The notes under the pieces are model-generated. The model saw nothing but the letters and a program-made list of their open reading frames with translations. It was not told the origin of the DNA and did not search any database. The position numbers were made by a program, and so were the translations under genes. Below, one piece after another: positions 42,880 to 50,759 of a stretch of DNA of 64,000 bases (position 1 is its first letter; each line of letters opens with the position of its first letter). This stretch comes from Desnuesiella massiliensis (GTDB lineage Bacteria > Bacillota > Clostridia > Clostridiales > Clostridiaceae), in assembly GCF_001403615.1 (NCBI RefSeq), contig NZ_LN879456.1, positions 558,001 through 622,000 of the forward strand, read 5' to 3'.

Positions 42880-43092
42880 ATGAGATTTTATAAATGTAAA
42901 ACAGATTTAGAGGAAGGGAATGAATTTAAGGGGGCATTATATTTTTATGGTTCAATAATTGCAGGAATAGTATTATATGTTAATACAGTTTCTATACTAA
43001 AAAAAGTAAAAAAAGAAGAAAGTACTTTCTATAATACTATAGTAGGTTGTATTTGTACAATAGTAATTTTAACATCTATTTTCGTTATTTGA
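42880..43092 (+). CDS. Small membrane protein of unknown function (70 aa)
   Basis: The frame encodes 70 residues with two hydrophobic helices (ALYFYGSIIAGIVLYVNTV, and TIVGCICTIVILTSIFVI) joined by a Lys-rich loop (KKVKKEES). There is no good ribosome site, and the sigma-H-like -10 is very close to the ATG, so the start or the gene may be false. No family is recognised. The following 100 bases hold nothing but a GGAGGAG motif before a seven-codon frame. Confidence 0.4.
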   Translation: MRFYKCKTDLEEGNEFKGALYFYGSIIAGIVLYVNTVSILKKVKKEESTFYNTIVGCICTIVILTSIFVI

Positions 43093-43198
43093 AGTTAGAT
43101 AAATAAATTTAGTATTGCTAAAAAGTCCATAAGGATTAAGGAGGAGATGAAATGTCTACCCCTTGATTTAAATTTGATATATTAATGTAGGAATTTTA

Positions 43199-43230
43199 AT
43201 AAGGTGGAGAAATACTCCACCTTATTGTTT
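43199..43230. terminator. Strong terminator-type hairpin
   Basis: An 11-bp perfect stem (ATAAGGTGGAG 43199-43209 with CTCCACCTTAT 43215-43225) is followed by TGTTTT. No clear gene precedes it directly, so it may end the 70-aa gene or a lost one. Confidence 0.7.
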
Positions 43231-43279
43231 TATGAAAAACATCTGCTATGGAAGTGGATTCCTATTTTAAATAAATACT

Positions 43280-43500
43280 CTACATATTTGCTTTTTTATG
43301 ATGCTCTATTAAATCTTCTTGCTGTAGTTGAATATACTTTCTCTTAGACCTTCCAATGATTTATCAGCCATAAACTTATCATGTGTTTCAAAAAAATTTT
43401 TAACTGTTATACTGTGGAATAATTTCCGCTCACGTAGCTCTGGTAGTCTTGGACTTATGTTGCTGGTTAATTTCATTTTCTTTGAACCCATTGAAAACAC
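43280..43500 (-). pseudogene. Frameshifted minus-strand remnant, possibly an integrase N-terminus
   Basis: On the minus strand, GTG 43500 or ATG 43491 opens a frame reading SKKMKLTSNISPRLPELRER, then SITVKNFFETHDKFMADKSL and EGLRESIFNYSKKI, stopping at 43309. One phase over, QLQQEDLIEHHKKANM and TAG continue to 43280. The segment ITVKNFF...LEGLRES.IFNYSKKI looks a little like the SAM-like core-binding domain of tyrosine integrases, and the frame sits 66 bases from the right repeat, where an integrase gene is expected. That identity is a guess; no catalytic domain remains. Confidence 0.3.
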
Positions 43501-43565
43501 CCGCTTTCTATATTTATTAGAAATTGAGTAATACTATGAAGTGCATATGAGTCTTTAAGTTTTCT

Positions 43566-43696
43566 GAAAATAAAAAATGCTTTGAGGGTTATATATGATA
43601 TAACGACTCAAAGCATTGATTTCACTATAATTGGCGGGAGTATGTGGGAATCGAACCCACCCGTCGTGGTCTTAGCACGGCAACACAGTTTTGAAG
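43566..43696. repeat. Right 131-bp direct repeat (att-like, part of intact tRNA-Sec)
   Basis: It is identical to 37312-37442. Here the repeat continues into the 5' part of the tRNA, so this junction restores the gene. Its end in the anticodon loop marks the likely strand-exchange zone. Confidence 0.9.
43570..43617 (-). terminator. Terminator of tRNA-Sec
   Basis: On the minus strand AATGCTTTGAG and CTCAAAGCATT (43607-43617 with 43576-43586) form an 11-bp stem with inner ATATAA/TTATAT pairs, followed by a T run. The same hairpin exists in the left repeat. Confidence 0.85.
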
Positions 43697-43728
43697 ACTG
43701 GCGAGCACACCAGCACTCATCTACCCCC
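43632..43728 (-). tRNA. selC: Selenocysteine tRNA (anticodon TCA)
   Basis: The 97-nt minus-strand gene has tRNA-Sec features: a long acceptor (GGGGGTAG with ATACTCCC, the eighth pair being G-A), a 6-bp D stem with a 4-base loop (GAGTGC, TGGT, GTGCTC), the anticodon TCA at 43692-43694 in CTTCAAA, a long variable arm (GCCGTG/CACGAC), the T arm GTGGG-TTCGATT-CCCAC and an encoded CCA. It decodes UGA as selenocysteine with SelB. The 3' part is provided by the inserted element. selA, selB and selD are not in the window. Confidence 0.95.
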
Positions 43729-43751
43729 ATAAAGTACAAACTTACTATGTT

Positions 43752-43780
43752 ATTCTACAATATGTAATTTATTTTGTCAA
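43752..43780 (-). promoter_or_regulatory. Sigma-A-type promoter of tRNA-Sec
   Basis: On the minus strand TTGACA (43775-43780) and TAGAAT (43752-43757) are 17 bp apart, 24 bases before the tRNA. Confidence 0.8.
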
Positions 43781-43923
43781 CGTATACTTAAAAGTAAATA
43801 ATTGTAGCATTTTTGTGATAAAATAGACACATGACAACTGAATTCTGAAATCATATATTTAATATATATAATATTAATAAAAATTGATTTATAATATCTT
43901 AAGGAGTAAAGGAGAGATTTTAT

Positions 43924-45147
43924 ATGGATAATATAACTTTTTTAGAAACTAGTAAATTTAAGACTAATGCCATTAGTTTAATTATTCCTCTAGAATTAAA
44001 CGAATACACCACAGACTACAATTTACTAACTGGTGTTTTAAAGAGAGGTTGTAATAAATTTAAATCTACAAAAGAGATATGGACTTATTTACAAGAAATG
44101 TATGGAGGAGCTTTTGATATATTTATATCTAAAAAAGGTGAGAGGCTAATGATGAATTTTTACTTTTCTTTTTTAGATAAGCAGTATACCATGAATAATG
44201 AAGATCTTTGGAAGAAAGCCATTGATTTTTTATATGAAATAATTGATGAAACCTTATCTCAAAATAATAAATTTAATGATGAATATTTTGAACAAGAAAA
44301 AGAAAACTTAAGGATTTTAATAAACTCAAGAATAGATGATAAGGATAATTATGCCATAGAAAGAGCAGAAGAACTTTGCACAGAGGGTGAACCTTATTCC
44401 ATATATAAATATGGCAATTTGGAAAGACTTAATATAATAAAAAATGATTTATTATTTAAGCTTTGGGAAGACATAAAGAAAAATACATATATGTATGCCT
44501 TTATTCAAGGAAATTTTGACAAAGCGCAGATCATTGATGAATTAAGTAAATTTCCTATGCTAAGCAATTTAAAAGTAACTAACAATAATAATAGTGGTTA
44601 CGGCTTAAAAGAATTAAAGGTAGTACAGGATAGTATGAAGGTAAATCAAGGAAAATTAGCATTATGTTATAGAACTAATGCCACACTAATGAATGGGGAC
44701 TATTTTGCCTTAGCGGTTATGAATTCGGTTTTAGGTGGAGGAACTCATTCAAAATTATTTAATGAGGTAAGAGAAAAACATAGTCTTGCCTACTACAGTT
44801 ATTCTTTTATTGATAAATTTAAGGGATTATTAACTATAACCAGTGGTGTGGACACGAAAAACTTCGAGAAAGCTAAAGAAATTATTTTTCAGCAGGTAGA
44901 ATCAATTAAAAAGGGTTTGTTTTCTGAACAAGAAGTTACCAGTGCAAAAAGAAAGTTAAGTAATGATTTGAAAAATCTTCAGGATAGTCAGTACAGTATT
45001 ATGGACTATCTATCTGCTCTGAAAATTTATAATGTTACTTATTCTATAGCAGATATTATAGATAATATTGAAAAGGTTAATATTGAAAGAATAAAGAAAG
45101 CCGCTGAAATTTTACAGCTAGGGTCTATATATACAATAGGTCAATAA
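43924..45147 (+). CDS. yfmF: M16 peptidase-like protein YfmF (EF-P modification-associated)
   Basis: The 407-residue protein has the M16 metallopeptidase fold but lacks the HxxEH zinc motif, as is usual for YfmF. GVLKRGCNKFKSTKEIWTYL and SVLGGGTHSKLFNEVREKHS (VLGGG.HS.LF.E.RE..S) are family marks. With YfmH it forms a pair that in Bacillus has been tied to EF-P 5-aminopentanol modification. The next gene follows after 16 bases. GGAGAG lies before the ATG. Confidence 0.9.
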   Translation: MDNITFLETSKFKTNAISLIIPLELNEYTTDYNLLTGVLKRGCNKFKSTKEIWTYLQEMYGGAFDIFISKKGERLMMNFYFSFLDKQYTMNNEDLWKKAIDFLYEIIDETLSQNNKFNDEYFEQEKENLRILINSRIDDKDNYAIERAEELCTEGEPYSIYKYGNLERLNIIKNDLLFKLWEDIKKNTYMYAFIQGNFDKAQIIDELSKFPMLSNLKVTNNNNSGYGLKELKVVQDSMKVNQGKLALCYRTNATLMNGDYFALAVMNSVLGGGTHSKLFNEVREKHSLAYYSYSFIDKFKGLLTITSGVDTKNFEKAKEIIFQQVESIKKGLFSEQEVTSAKRKLSNDLKNLQDSQYSIMDYLSALKIYNVTYSIADIIDNIEKVNIERIKKAAEILQLGSIYTIGQ

Positions 45148-45163
45148 AGAAAGGATGATAGTT

Positions 45164-46429
45164 ATGGATGTGAGAAAACTTGATTATATAAATGAAGACT
45201 TATATTATGATAATATAAATGGTTTAAAGACTTATATTTTACCTAAAAAAGAATATAATAAGTATTTTGCCATGATAACTGTAGATTATGGTTCCAAAGA
45301 TATCAAATTTTCAAAATCAAAGGAAGAGCCTTTAAAGGAATATCCTTTAGGGATAGCTCATTTTTTAGAACATAAGCTTTTTGAAGAAAAAGAGGGAAAT
45401 ATTTTTAATCAATTTTCTGCTATGGGAGCTTCTCCCAACGCTTACACTAACTTTGAAAATACTTCTTACTACTTCTCCTGTACTTCAAACTTTGAAAAAT
45501 GCTTAGAGCTATTGATAAGATTTGTATTTAATCCTTATTTCACTAATGAAAATGTAGAGAAAGAAAAGGGAATAATTGAACAAGAGATAAAAATGTATGA
45601 GGATAATCCAGGATTTAAGGTGTATTTTAATCTGCTTCAAAACATGTATAAGTCTCATCCTATTAAATATGATATTGCAGGTACTGTAGAGTCCATATAC
45701 AAGATAACCCCGGAAATGTTATATCACTGCTACAATACCTTTTATAATCCTCAAAATATGGCACTAGTAATAGTTGGGGATGTGGATGTAAATAAGATTA
45801 AAGAAAATCTTTATGAGTTTATACCGCAAAAGGAGTTGTTTACTCCAGTATTAGGACAGTATGATTCTAAAGATAACATTGTAACACACTTGGTTGAAAA
45901 TTCTATGGGATTAAGTGTACCGAATTTTATCCAAGGTTTTAAAGATAATTTTACTTTTATTAGTAAGCAAGAATTACTTAGAAGAAAGCTTATAATAAAT
46001 ATATTAAGTAGGCTATATTTAGGTAGAACTTCTGATTTTTTTGAAACTGTATATAATAAAGGCTTAATAAATGATAGCTTTTCTTATGAGTATGCTATTG
46101 AAGAGGAATATGCCTATCTTTTAATGGGAGGAGAAAGTAAAAATCCTAAAGAATTTAATAAGTATTTATTAGATCATTTTTCTTTAAATAGAGAGGAGAA
46201 TATAAAAACTTCTGATGTGGATAGAGTAAAAAAGGCCTTGTTAGGCTCGTATGCTTATAGGTTTAACAGTATAGACGGTATTGGAAACTTTATTAGTAAA
46301 TATTTAATTAGGGATATAGATATATTTGAATATAAGAGTTTATTAGAGTCTATTGACATAAGCTTAATTAAAGAATATAAGAATGAGTTGTTTAAAATTA
46401 ATAATAGCGTTTTGTCAATAATAGAATAA
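45164..46429 (+). CDS. yfmH: M16 family peptidase YfmH (EF-P modification-associated)
   Basis: The 421-residue protein has the active M16 motif HFLEHKLFEE, with the two zinc His and the catalytic Glu, and a downstream Glu in EQEIKMYEDNPG. The N-terminal half reads NGLKTYILPKKEYNKYFAMI. It is the catalytic partner of YfmF. ATG 45164 is better than ATG 45155, which touches the AAAGG site. A terminator follows, so the pair is a separate unit before the dcw cluster. Confidence 0.92.
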   Translation: MDVRKLDYINEDLYYDNINGLKTYILPKKEYNKYFAMITVDYGSKDIKFSKSKEEPLKEYPLGIAHFLEHKLFEEKEGNIFNQFSAMGASPNAYTNFENTSYYFSCTSNFEKCLELLIRFVFNPYFTNENVEKEKGIIEQEIKMYEDNPGFKVYFNLLQNMYKSHPIKYDIAGTVESIYKITPEMLYHCYNTFYNPQNMALVIVGDVDVNKIKENLYEFIPQKELFTPVLGQYDSKDNIVTHLVENSMGLSVPNFIQGFKDNFTFISKQELLRRKLIINILSRLYLGRTSDFFETVYNKGLINDSFSYEYAIEEEYAYLLMGGESKNPKEFNKYLLDHFSLNREENIKTSDVDRVKKALLGSYAYRFNSIDGIGNFISKYLIRDIDIFEYKSLLESIDISLIKEYKNELFKINNSVLSIIE

Positions 46430-46456
46430 AGTAAAATATAATTAAATTTTTTATAA

Positions 46457-46491
46457 AAACCCTTAAAATTAAGAAGGGTTTTTTATTTTTT
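46457..46491 (+). terminator. Rho-independent terminator after yfmH
   Basis: AAACCCTT (46457-46464) pairs with AAGGGTTT (46474-46481), followed by a T run. Confidence 0.85.
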
Positions 46492-46507
46492 TATAGAATT
46501 AAATTAT

Positions 46508-46534
46508 AAAGTGGTTTAAAGTGGATTAAAGTGG
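46508..46534 (+). promoter_or_regulatory. MraZ operator: three AAAGTGG boxes
   Basis: AAAGTGG occurs at 46508-46514, 46518-46524 and 46528-46534, an exact 10-bp period. MraZ of other bacteria binds direct AAAGTG or TGGG repeats before its own gene. The third box contains the GTG that could be read as a start and overlaps the ribosome site, so bound MraZ could block both transcription and translation initiation. Confidence 0.75.
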
Positions 46535-46551
46535 AGGGAAATGCACAAGAT

Positions 46552-46980
46552 ATGTTTATAGGTGAATATAATCATGCTCTTGATAGTAAAAATAGAATAA
46601 TAGTTCCCTCTAAATTTAGAGAAGAATTAGGAGCAAAGTTTGTTCTGACAAAAGGGTTGGACGGTTGTTTATATGCTTATACCATAGAGGAGTGGAAGGA
46701 ACTTGAGAAAAAATTAAGAGCGCTGCCTTTAACAAGCAAAGATGCTAGAGCTTTTACTAGATTTTTCTTTTCTGGTGCCAATGAAATTGAAATTGATAAA
46801 CAAGGAAGGGCATTAATTCCACAAAATCTATTAGAATATGCTAAAATAGAAAAGGATATTGTAAGCATAGGAGTATTAACAAGAATAGAAATATGGAGTA
46901 AAAATCATTGGGAAGATTATAATAGCTCTAATATAGATTTCGATGAAATAGCAGAAAAAATGAGTGAATTAGGCATTTAG
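46552..46980 (+). CDS. mraZ: Transcriptional regulator MraZ
   Basis: The 142-residue protein begins MFIGEYNHALDSKNRIIVPSKF, the family start. Two MraZ half-domains carry DSKNRIIVP and DKQGRALIPQ, the DXXXR loops that contact DNA. It binds repeats before its own operon and controls the dcw genes. I chose ATG 46552, although GGAGGG is 13 bases away; GTG 46531 inside the third operator box would add seven residues before this family start. rsmH follows 15 bases downstream. Confidence 0.93.
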   Translation: MFIGEYNHALDSKNRIIVPSKFREELGAKFVLTKGLDGCLYAYTIEEWKELEKKLRALPLTSKDARAFTRFFFSGANEIEIDKQGRALIPQNLLEYAKIEKDIVSIGVLTRIEIWSKNHWEDYNSSNIDFDEIAEKMSELGI

Positions 46981-46995
46981 AAGGAGATATAATTT

Positions 46996-47937
46996 ATGGA
47001 ATTTAAACATATTTCAGTGCTATTAAATGAATGCATAGAAGCACTTAATATAAAAGAGGATGGAATATATATAGACTGCACCCTAGGTGGGGCAGGCCAT
47101 TCTAGTGAAATATTAAAAAGACTTTCCAATAAAGGCATTCTTATAGGAATTGATCAGGATAGTGATGCCCTTGCTGCGGCTAAAGAAAAATTAAAGGACT
47201 ATAAAAATGTGATTTATGTACACGATAATTTTTATAATATAGAAAAAATATTAAAAGATTTAAAAATAGAAAAGGTTGATGGAATACTTATGGATTTAGG
47301 GGTATCATCTTATCAGTTAGATAATGCTGAAAGAGGCTTTAGCTATATGAATGATGCTGCCTTAGATATGAGGATGGATAGGGATAAGACCTTTACAGCA
47401 TACAATATTATAAATGAGTATAGCGAGGAAGATTTGTTTAGAATTATAAAAGAATATGGAGAAGAAAAGTTTGCAAGGAGAATAGCTAATTTCATTGTTG
47501 AAAGCAGAAAAATCAAACCTATTGAAACTACATTTCAATTAGTAGATATAATAAAAAGAGCTATACCTGCAAAAGCAAGGAGAGAAGGGCCTCATCCAGC
47601 AAAAAGAACTTTTCAAGCTATAAGGATTGAGGTGAATAATGAACTAAATATTATAGAAAACACCATAGAGAAAGGTATAGAAAATCTTAATCCAGAAGGT
47701 AGAATTGCAGTTATAACCTTTCACTCCTTAGAAGATAGAATAGTAAAAAATGTATTTAAAAGAATAGAAAATCCATGTACGTGCCCAAGAGAGTTTCCTA
47801 TATGTGTGTGTGGAAAGAAACCTCTTATCAAAGTTATTAGTAGAAAACCTATTGAAGCTAGTGAAGAAGAATTAAACTATAATCCTAGAAGTAGAAGTGC
47901 AAAATTAAGAGTTGCGGAAAAATTAGTTCTAATTTAA
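46996..47937 (+). CDS. rsmH: 16S rRNA (cytosine1402-N4)-methyltransferase
   Basis: The 313-residue protein begins FKHISVLLNECIEAL. The SAM site is DCTLGGAGHSSEIL; GILMDLGVSSYQLD, then ERGFSY and DMRMD, are RsmH marks. A four-cysteine group (CTCPREFPICVCG) and the NPRSRSAKLRVAEK end are typical. It methylates C1402 in the ribosome P site. It is the second gene of the dcw cluster, with AAGGAG before the ATG. Confidence 0.97.
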   Translation: MEFKHISVLLNECIEALNIKEDGIYIDCTLGGAGHSSEILKRLSNKGILIGIDQDSDALAAAKEKLKDYKNVIYVHDNFYNIEKILKDLKIEKVDGILMDLGVSSYQLDNAERGFSYMNDAALDMRMDRDKTFTAYNIINEYSEEDLFRIIKEYGEEKFARRIANFIVESRKIKPIETTFQLVDIIKRAIPAKARREGPHPAKRTFQAIRIEVNNELNIIENTIEKGIENLNPEGRIAVITFHSLEDRIVKNVFKRIENPCTCPREFPICVCGKKPLIKVISRKPIEASEEELNYNPRSRSAKLRVAEKLVLI

Positions 47938-47954
47938 ATCAGAGGTGAATAAGA

Positions 47955-48455
47955 ATGGTATTAAGAGATGAAAAAAAATATATTATTGGAAGTAATGTTT
48001 TATCTCCTAATAGGGATTCTAGTGCATTAGAAAGAGAAAGATATAAAGAGTTAGAAAGGGCTAAACAGGAGAGAAATAGAAGGATTAAACAAAAGCAAAG
48101 AAAGAGAAAGTTATCTGTAATACAGGTAGTTGCCTTAGTTTTTATATCAGGTATTACATTAGTATGGAGAGATGCTAAGATATACAATATGCAAAAGAAT
48201 CTAGCTACTACAAAAAGAGAGATTGAAACAACAAGATTAAAAAATGAAGCTTTAAAAGTTGACTTGCTTAAGGTAAGTAGCATAGAATATGTAAAAACAC
48301 AAGCAGAAAAAAATTTAAATATGGTAGAACCTCAAAAGAATAGTGCTATGGCCATAGATTTATCAAAAGATAATTTTGACCTTCCTAAGGAGAATACTGC
48401 TGAAAAAAACCTAATAAATAACTTTATTGATAATTTAAAAAGGTTTTTATTTTAA
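47955..48455 (+). CDS. ftsL: Cell division protein FtsL-like
   Basis: The 166-residue bitopic protein has a basic N-terminus (KQERNRRIKQKQRKRK), one membrane helix (LSVIQVVALVFISGITLVW) and a coiled coil outside (TTKREIETTRLKNEAL). The size, order and place between rsmH and the PBP gene identify FtsL, although the family is poorly conserved. It joins DivIC and DivIB/FtsQ in the divisome. AGGTG precedes the ATG. Confidence 0.85.
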   Translation: MVLRDEKKYIIGSNVLSPNRDSSALERERYKELERAKQERNRRIKQKQRKRKLSVIQVVALVFISGITLVWRDAKIYNMQKNLATTKREIETTRLKNEALKVDLLKVSSIEYVKTQAEKNLNMVEPQKNSAMAIDLSKDNFDLPKENTAEKNLINNFIDNLKRFLF

Positions 48456-48479
48456 TTAGCAATTTAATATGGAGGTAAA

Positions 48480-50669
48480 ATGTTAGGCCAAAGATTTAGA
48501 GATAAAGTAATAATTAAAAAGCGTATGATAATCGCTTTTGGGTTTTTTTGCTTTATCTTTTTCATGCTTTTTTTTAGATTAACATATATAATGATTTTAA
48601 AATCAAAAGATTATTATGCTTTGGCTGAAGAACAATGGACAAGTACTGTTAAAATAGATGCTAGAAGAGGAAAGATATTAGATAGAAATGGTAAGGAACT
48701 TGCTATTAGTGCTAATGTTTATAGGGTAGATTTCGATCTTAACACCATAAAACAATACTTAGTAAAAAATAATTTAAATAACGATGATATAGCGCCGAAA
48801 ATTGCACAAGCTATGAATATGGACGTATCTAAGGTGTTAAAAGCATTGAATACAAGGCTGCCCAGTGGAGCACCAGCGGGTTCCGCCAATTTAGCTAGAA
48901 GAATAGAAAAACAAGAAGCGGATAAGGTAAGAGGACTTTTTATTTCAGGAGTTTTGGTATCACCAGACACTAAAAGATATTATCCTAATAATAATTTTTT
49001 AGCTCATGTTTTAGGTAATACAAATGTAGATGGTAAGGGGTTAACAGGCATTGAACTTCAATATGATAGAGAACTTACAGGTATGCCGGGAGTAAGAATT
49101 GCTGAAATTGATAGAAGAAGCAATGAATTACCTTATACCATTTCTGAATATACTGAACCAATAGATGGGAAAGATATTTATTTAACTATAGATGAAAAGA
49201 TACAATATTTCTGTGAGAAGGCTGCTGATCAGGCATTAATAGATAATAAAGCTAAAGCTGTGTCTATAATGGCTATGGATACTAAAACTGGTGAAATACT
49301 GGCTATGGTAAATAAGCCAGATTTTAATCCTAATAATTCAAGAGAGCAAACAAGTAGTTATGAAGAATTGCAGAAACTTTGGAGAAACAGAGCCGTTAAT
49401 GATACCTATGAACCTGGATCAATTTTCAAAGTTATTACAGCTATTGCTGCCATGGAAGAAGGGCTAGTACATGAGAATGATAAATTTGTATGTGGCGGAA
49501 GCATTAAGGTAGCAAATAGGACAATCCATTGTTGGAAAAGAACAGGTCATGGTACAGAAAACTTTGTAGATATATTAAAAAATTCTTGTAATGTAGGTTT
49601 TATCAATATAGGTCAAAGATTAGGTAAAGAGAAGTTAAATAAATATATTAGTTTATTTGGTCTTGGACAGAAGACAGGTATTGACTTGCCTGGTGAAGCA
49701 AAGGGCATAGTAAAAAAAACTAGTAGCATTAATGATGTGGATCTTGCTACTATATCCTTTGGTCAAACTAATACAGTAAATCCGGTTCAATTCTTAGCAG
49801 CTTTCAATGCTGTTGCTAACAATGGAGTTTGGGTAAAACCCCATTTGATGAAAGAGATTTCTTATACTGACAACAATAATAATAAAGTTTTATATAAAAC
49901 CTTTGATGATTTTGTGAATAAAAGGATTGCTAGTGAGGAGAACACAAAGCTTCTTAGAAGCTACCTGGAAAAAGTAATATCTGAAGGAAGTAGTAAAAGG
50001 GCCTTTATTGAGGGATACCATATTGGAGGAAAAACAGGTACCGCTCAAAAGGTAAATTCCCAAAATGGTACTTACGAAAGAGGAAAATATGTTTCTTCTT
50101 TTGTAGGTATGGCTCCAGCATCAAATCCTAGAATAAGCATTTTTATATCCATTGATGAGCCCTCTGCTGGAGAATATTATGCTGGTGTAATTGCTACTCC
50201 TGTAGCAAAACAAGTCTTTAATGATATCTTCAACTACTTAGCCATAGAAGCAGATGCCGATGACGCTAGTGTAGCAAGAAGCCTTTTGAAGGATGTAATA
50301 ATTCCAGAAGTAAGAGGATTGAAGAAGGAAGAGGCCATTAAAATATTAAAGGCAAATAACTTAAATTTTGAATTAGACAAAAACAACAGTATAATTACAG
50401 ATATTAGCCCCAAACCGGGAATAACAGTTAAAGAAGGCACCAAAATAATTCTTTACACATCTCAGGAGGCAAACTATAATAAAGAGGTAGTAGTGCCAGA
50501 CTTAAAAGGATATAGCAAGGAAAAAGCTATGGAAATCCTTAAGAGTATTGGATTAAAAGCAAAGTTCACAGGTGAAGGTGTAGTTATGGAACAAAGTGTA
50601 GAACCTGAGCAAAAGGTTTCAAAGGATACAGTTTTAGATATAATACTAGACCTAACTGGTGGAGATTGA
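48480..50669 (+). CDS. spoVD: Class B penicillin-binding protein with two PASTA domains (SpoVD/FtsI type)
   Basis: The 729-residue protein has one membrane helix (about 18-37), a dimerisation domain, a transpeptidase domain and two C-terminal PASTA domains (about 600-660 and 665-727). Active-site motifs are SIFK (Ser314) in EPGSIFKV, SCN in KNSCNVGF, and KTG (518-520). It cross-links peptidoglycan at the septum or in the spore. SpoVD is the name used for this place in spore formers, but with no other class B PBP in the cluster it may also act as FtsI. Confidence 0.9.
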   Translation: MLGQRFRDKVIIKKRMIIAFGFFCFIFFMLFFRLTYIMILKSKDYYALAEEQWTSTVKIDARRGKILDRNGKELAISANVYRVDFDLNTIKQYLVKNNLNNDDIAPKIAQAMNMDVSKVLKALNTRLPSGAPAGSANLARRIEKQEADKVRGLFISGVLVSPDTKRYYPNNNFLAHVLGNTNVDGKGLTGIELQYDRELTGMPGVRIAEIDRRSNELPYTISEYTEPIDGKDIYLTIDEKIQYFCEKAADQALIDNKAKAVSIMAMDTKTGEILAMVNKPDFNPNNSREQTSSYEELQKLWRNRAVNDTYEPGSIFKVITAIAAMEEGLVHENDKFVCGGSIKVANRTIHCWKRTGHGTENFVDILKNSCNVGFINIGQRLGKEKLNKYISLFGLGQKTGIDLPGEAKGIVKKTSSINDVDLATISFGQTNTVNPVQFLAAFNAVANNGVWVKPHLMKEISYTDNNNNKVLYKTFDDFVNKRIASEENTKLLRSYLEKVISEGSSKRAFIEGYHIGGKTGTAQKVNSQNGTYERGKYVSSFVGMAPASNPRISIFISIDEPSAGEYYAGVIATPVAKQVFNDIFNYLAIEADADDASVARSLLKDVIIPEVRGLKKEEAIKILKANNLNFELDKNNSIITDISPKPGITVKEGTKIILYTSQEANYNKEVVVPDLKGYSKEKAMEILKSIGLKAKFTGEGVVMEQSVEPEQKVSKDTVLDIILDLTGGD

Positions 50670-50679
50670 TAATAATTTT

Positions 50680-50719
50680 TGGCATGTAGCTTTTTACTTA
50701 ATAGTAATTCTACATGCCA
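50680..50719 (+). terminator. Palindrome between spoVD and murE
   Basis: TGGCATGTAG (50680-50689) pairs with CTACATGCCA (50710-50719), with an inner TTACT/AGTAA stem. Only a loosely T-rich tail follows, so it may weaken rather than end the operon transcript. A related palindrome is found after ftsW. Confidence 0.55.
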
Positions 50720-50759
50720 CTATTATGTTTTAAATTTTATTTATTAGGAGATGATTTGG

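Larger units (their letters stand above)
37312..43696. mobile_element. Degraded prophage-like element integrated in tRNA-Sec
   Basis: A perfect 131-bp direct repeat marks both ends (37312-37442 and 43566-43696), with a repeat-to-repeat unit of 6,254 bp. Each repeat holds the 3' part of a selenocysteine tRNA from its anticodon loop to CCA plus its terminator, as expected when an integrase rebuilds a tRNA gene. Inside are tail-gene scraps, a UviB-like holin, a broken holin, an amidase with a premature stop, and cargo genes. Capsid, packaging and replication genes are absent, and only a doubtful integrase fragment remains. The element therefore looks immobile, unless a helper acts on the two repeats. 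Confidence 0.85.

Noticed and set aside
43328..43531. Plus-strand 67-residue frame
   Set aside because: It lies opposite the minus-strand remnant, has no ribosome site and looks like no family.
43582..43767. Plus-strand frame with WESNPPVV across the tRNA
   Set aside because: It is the reverse complement of tRNA-Sec, a frequent false protein call.
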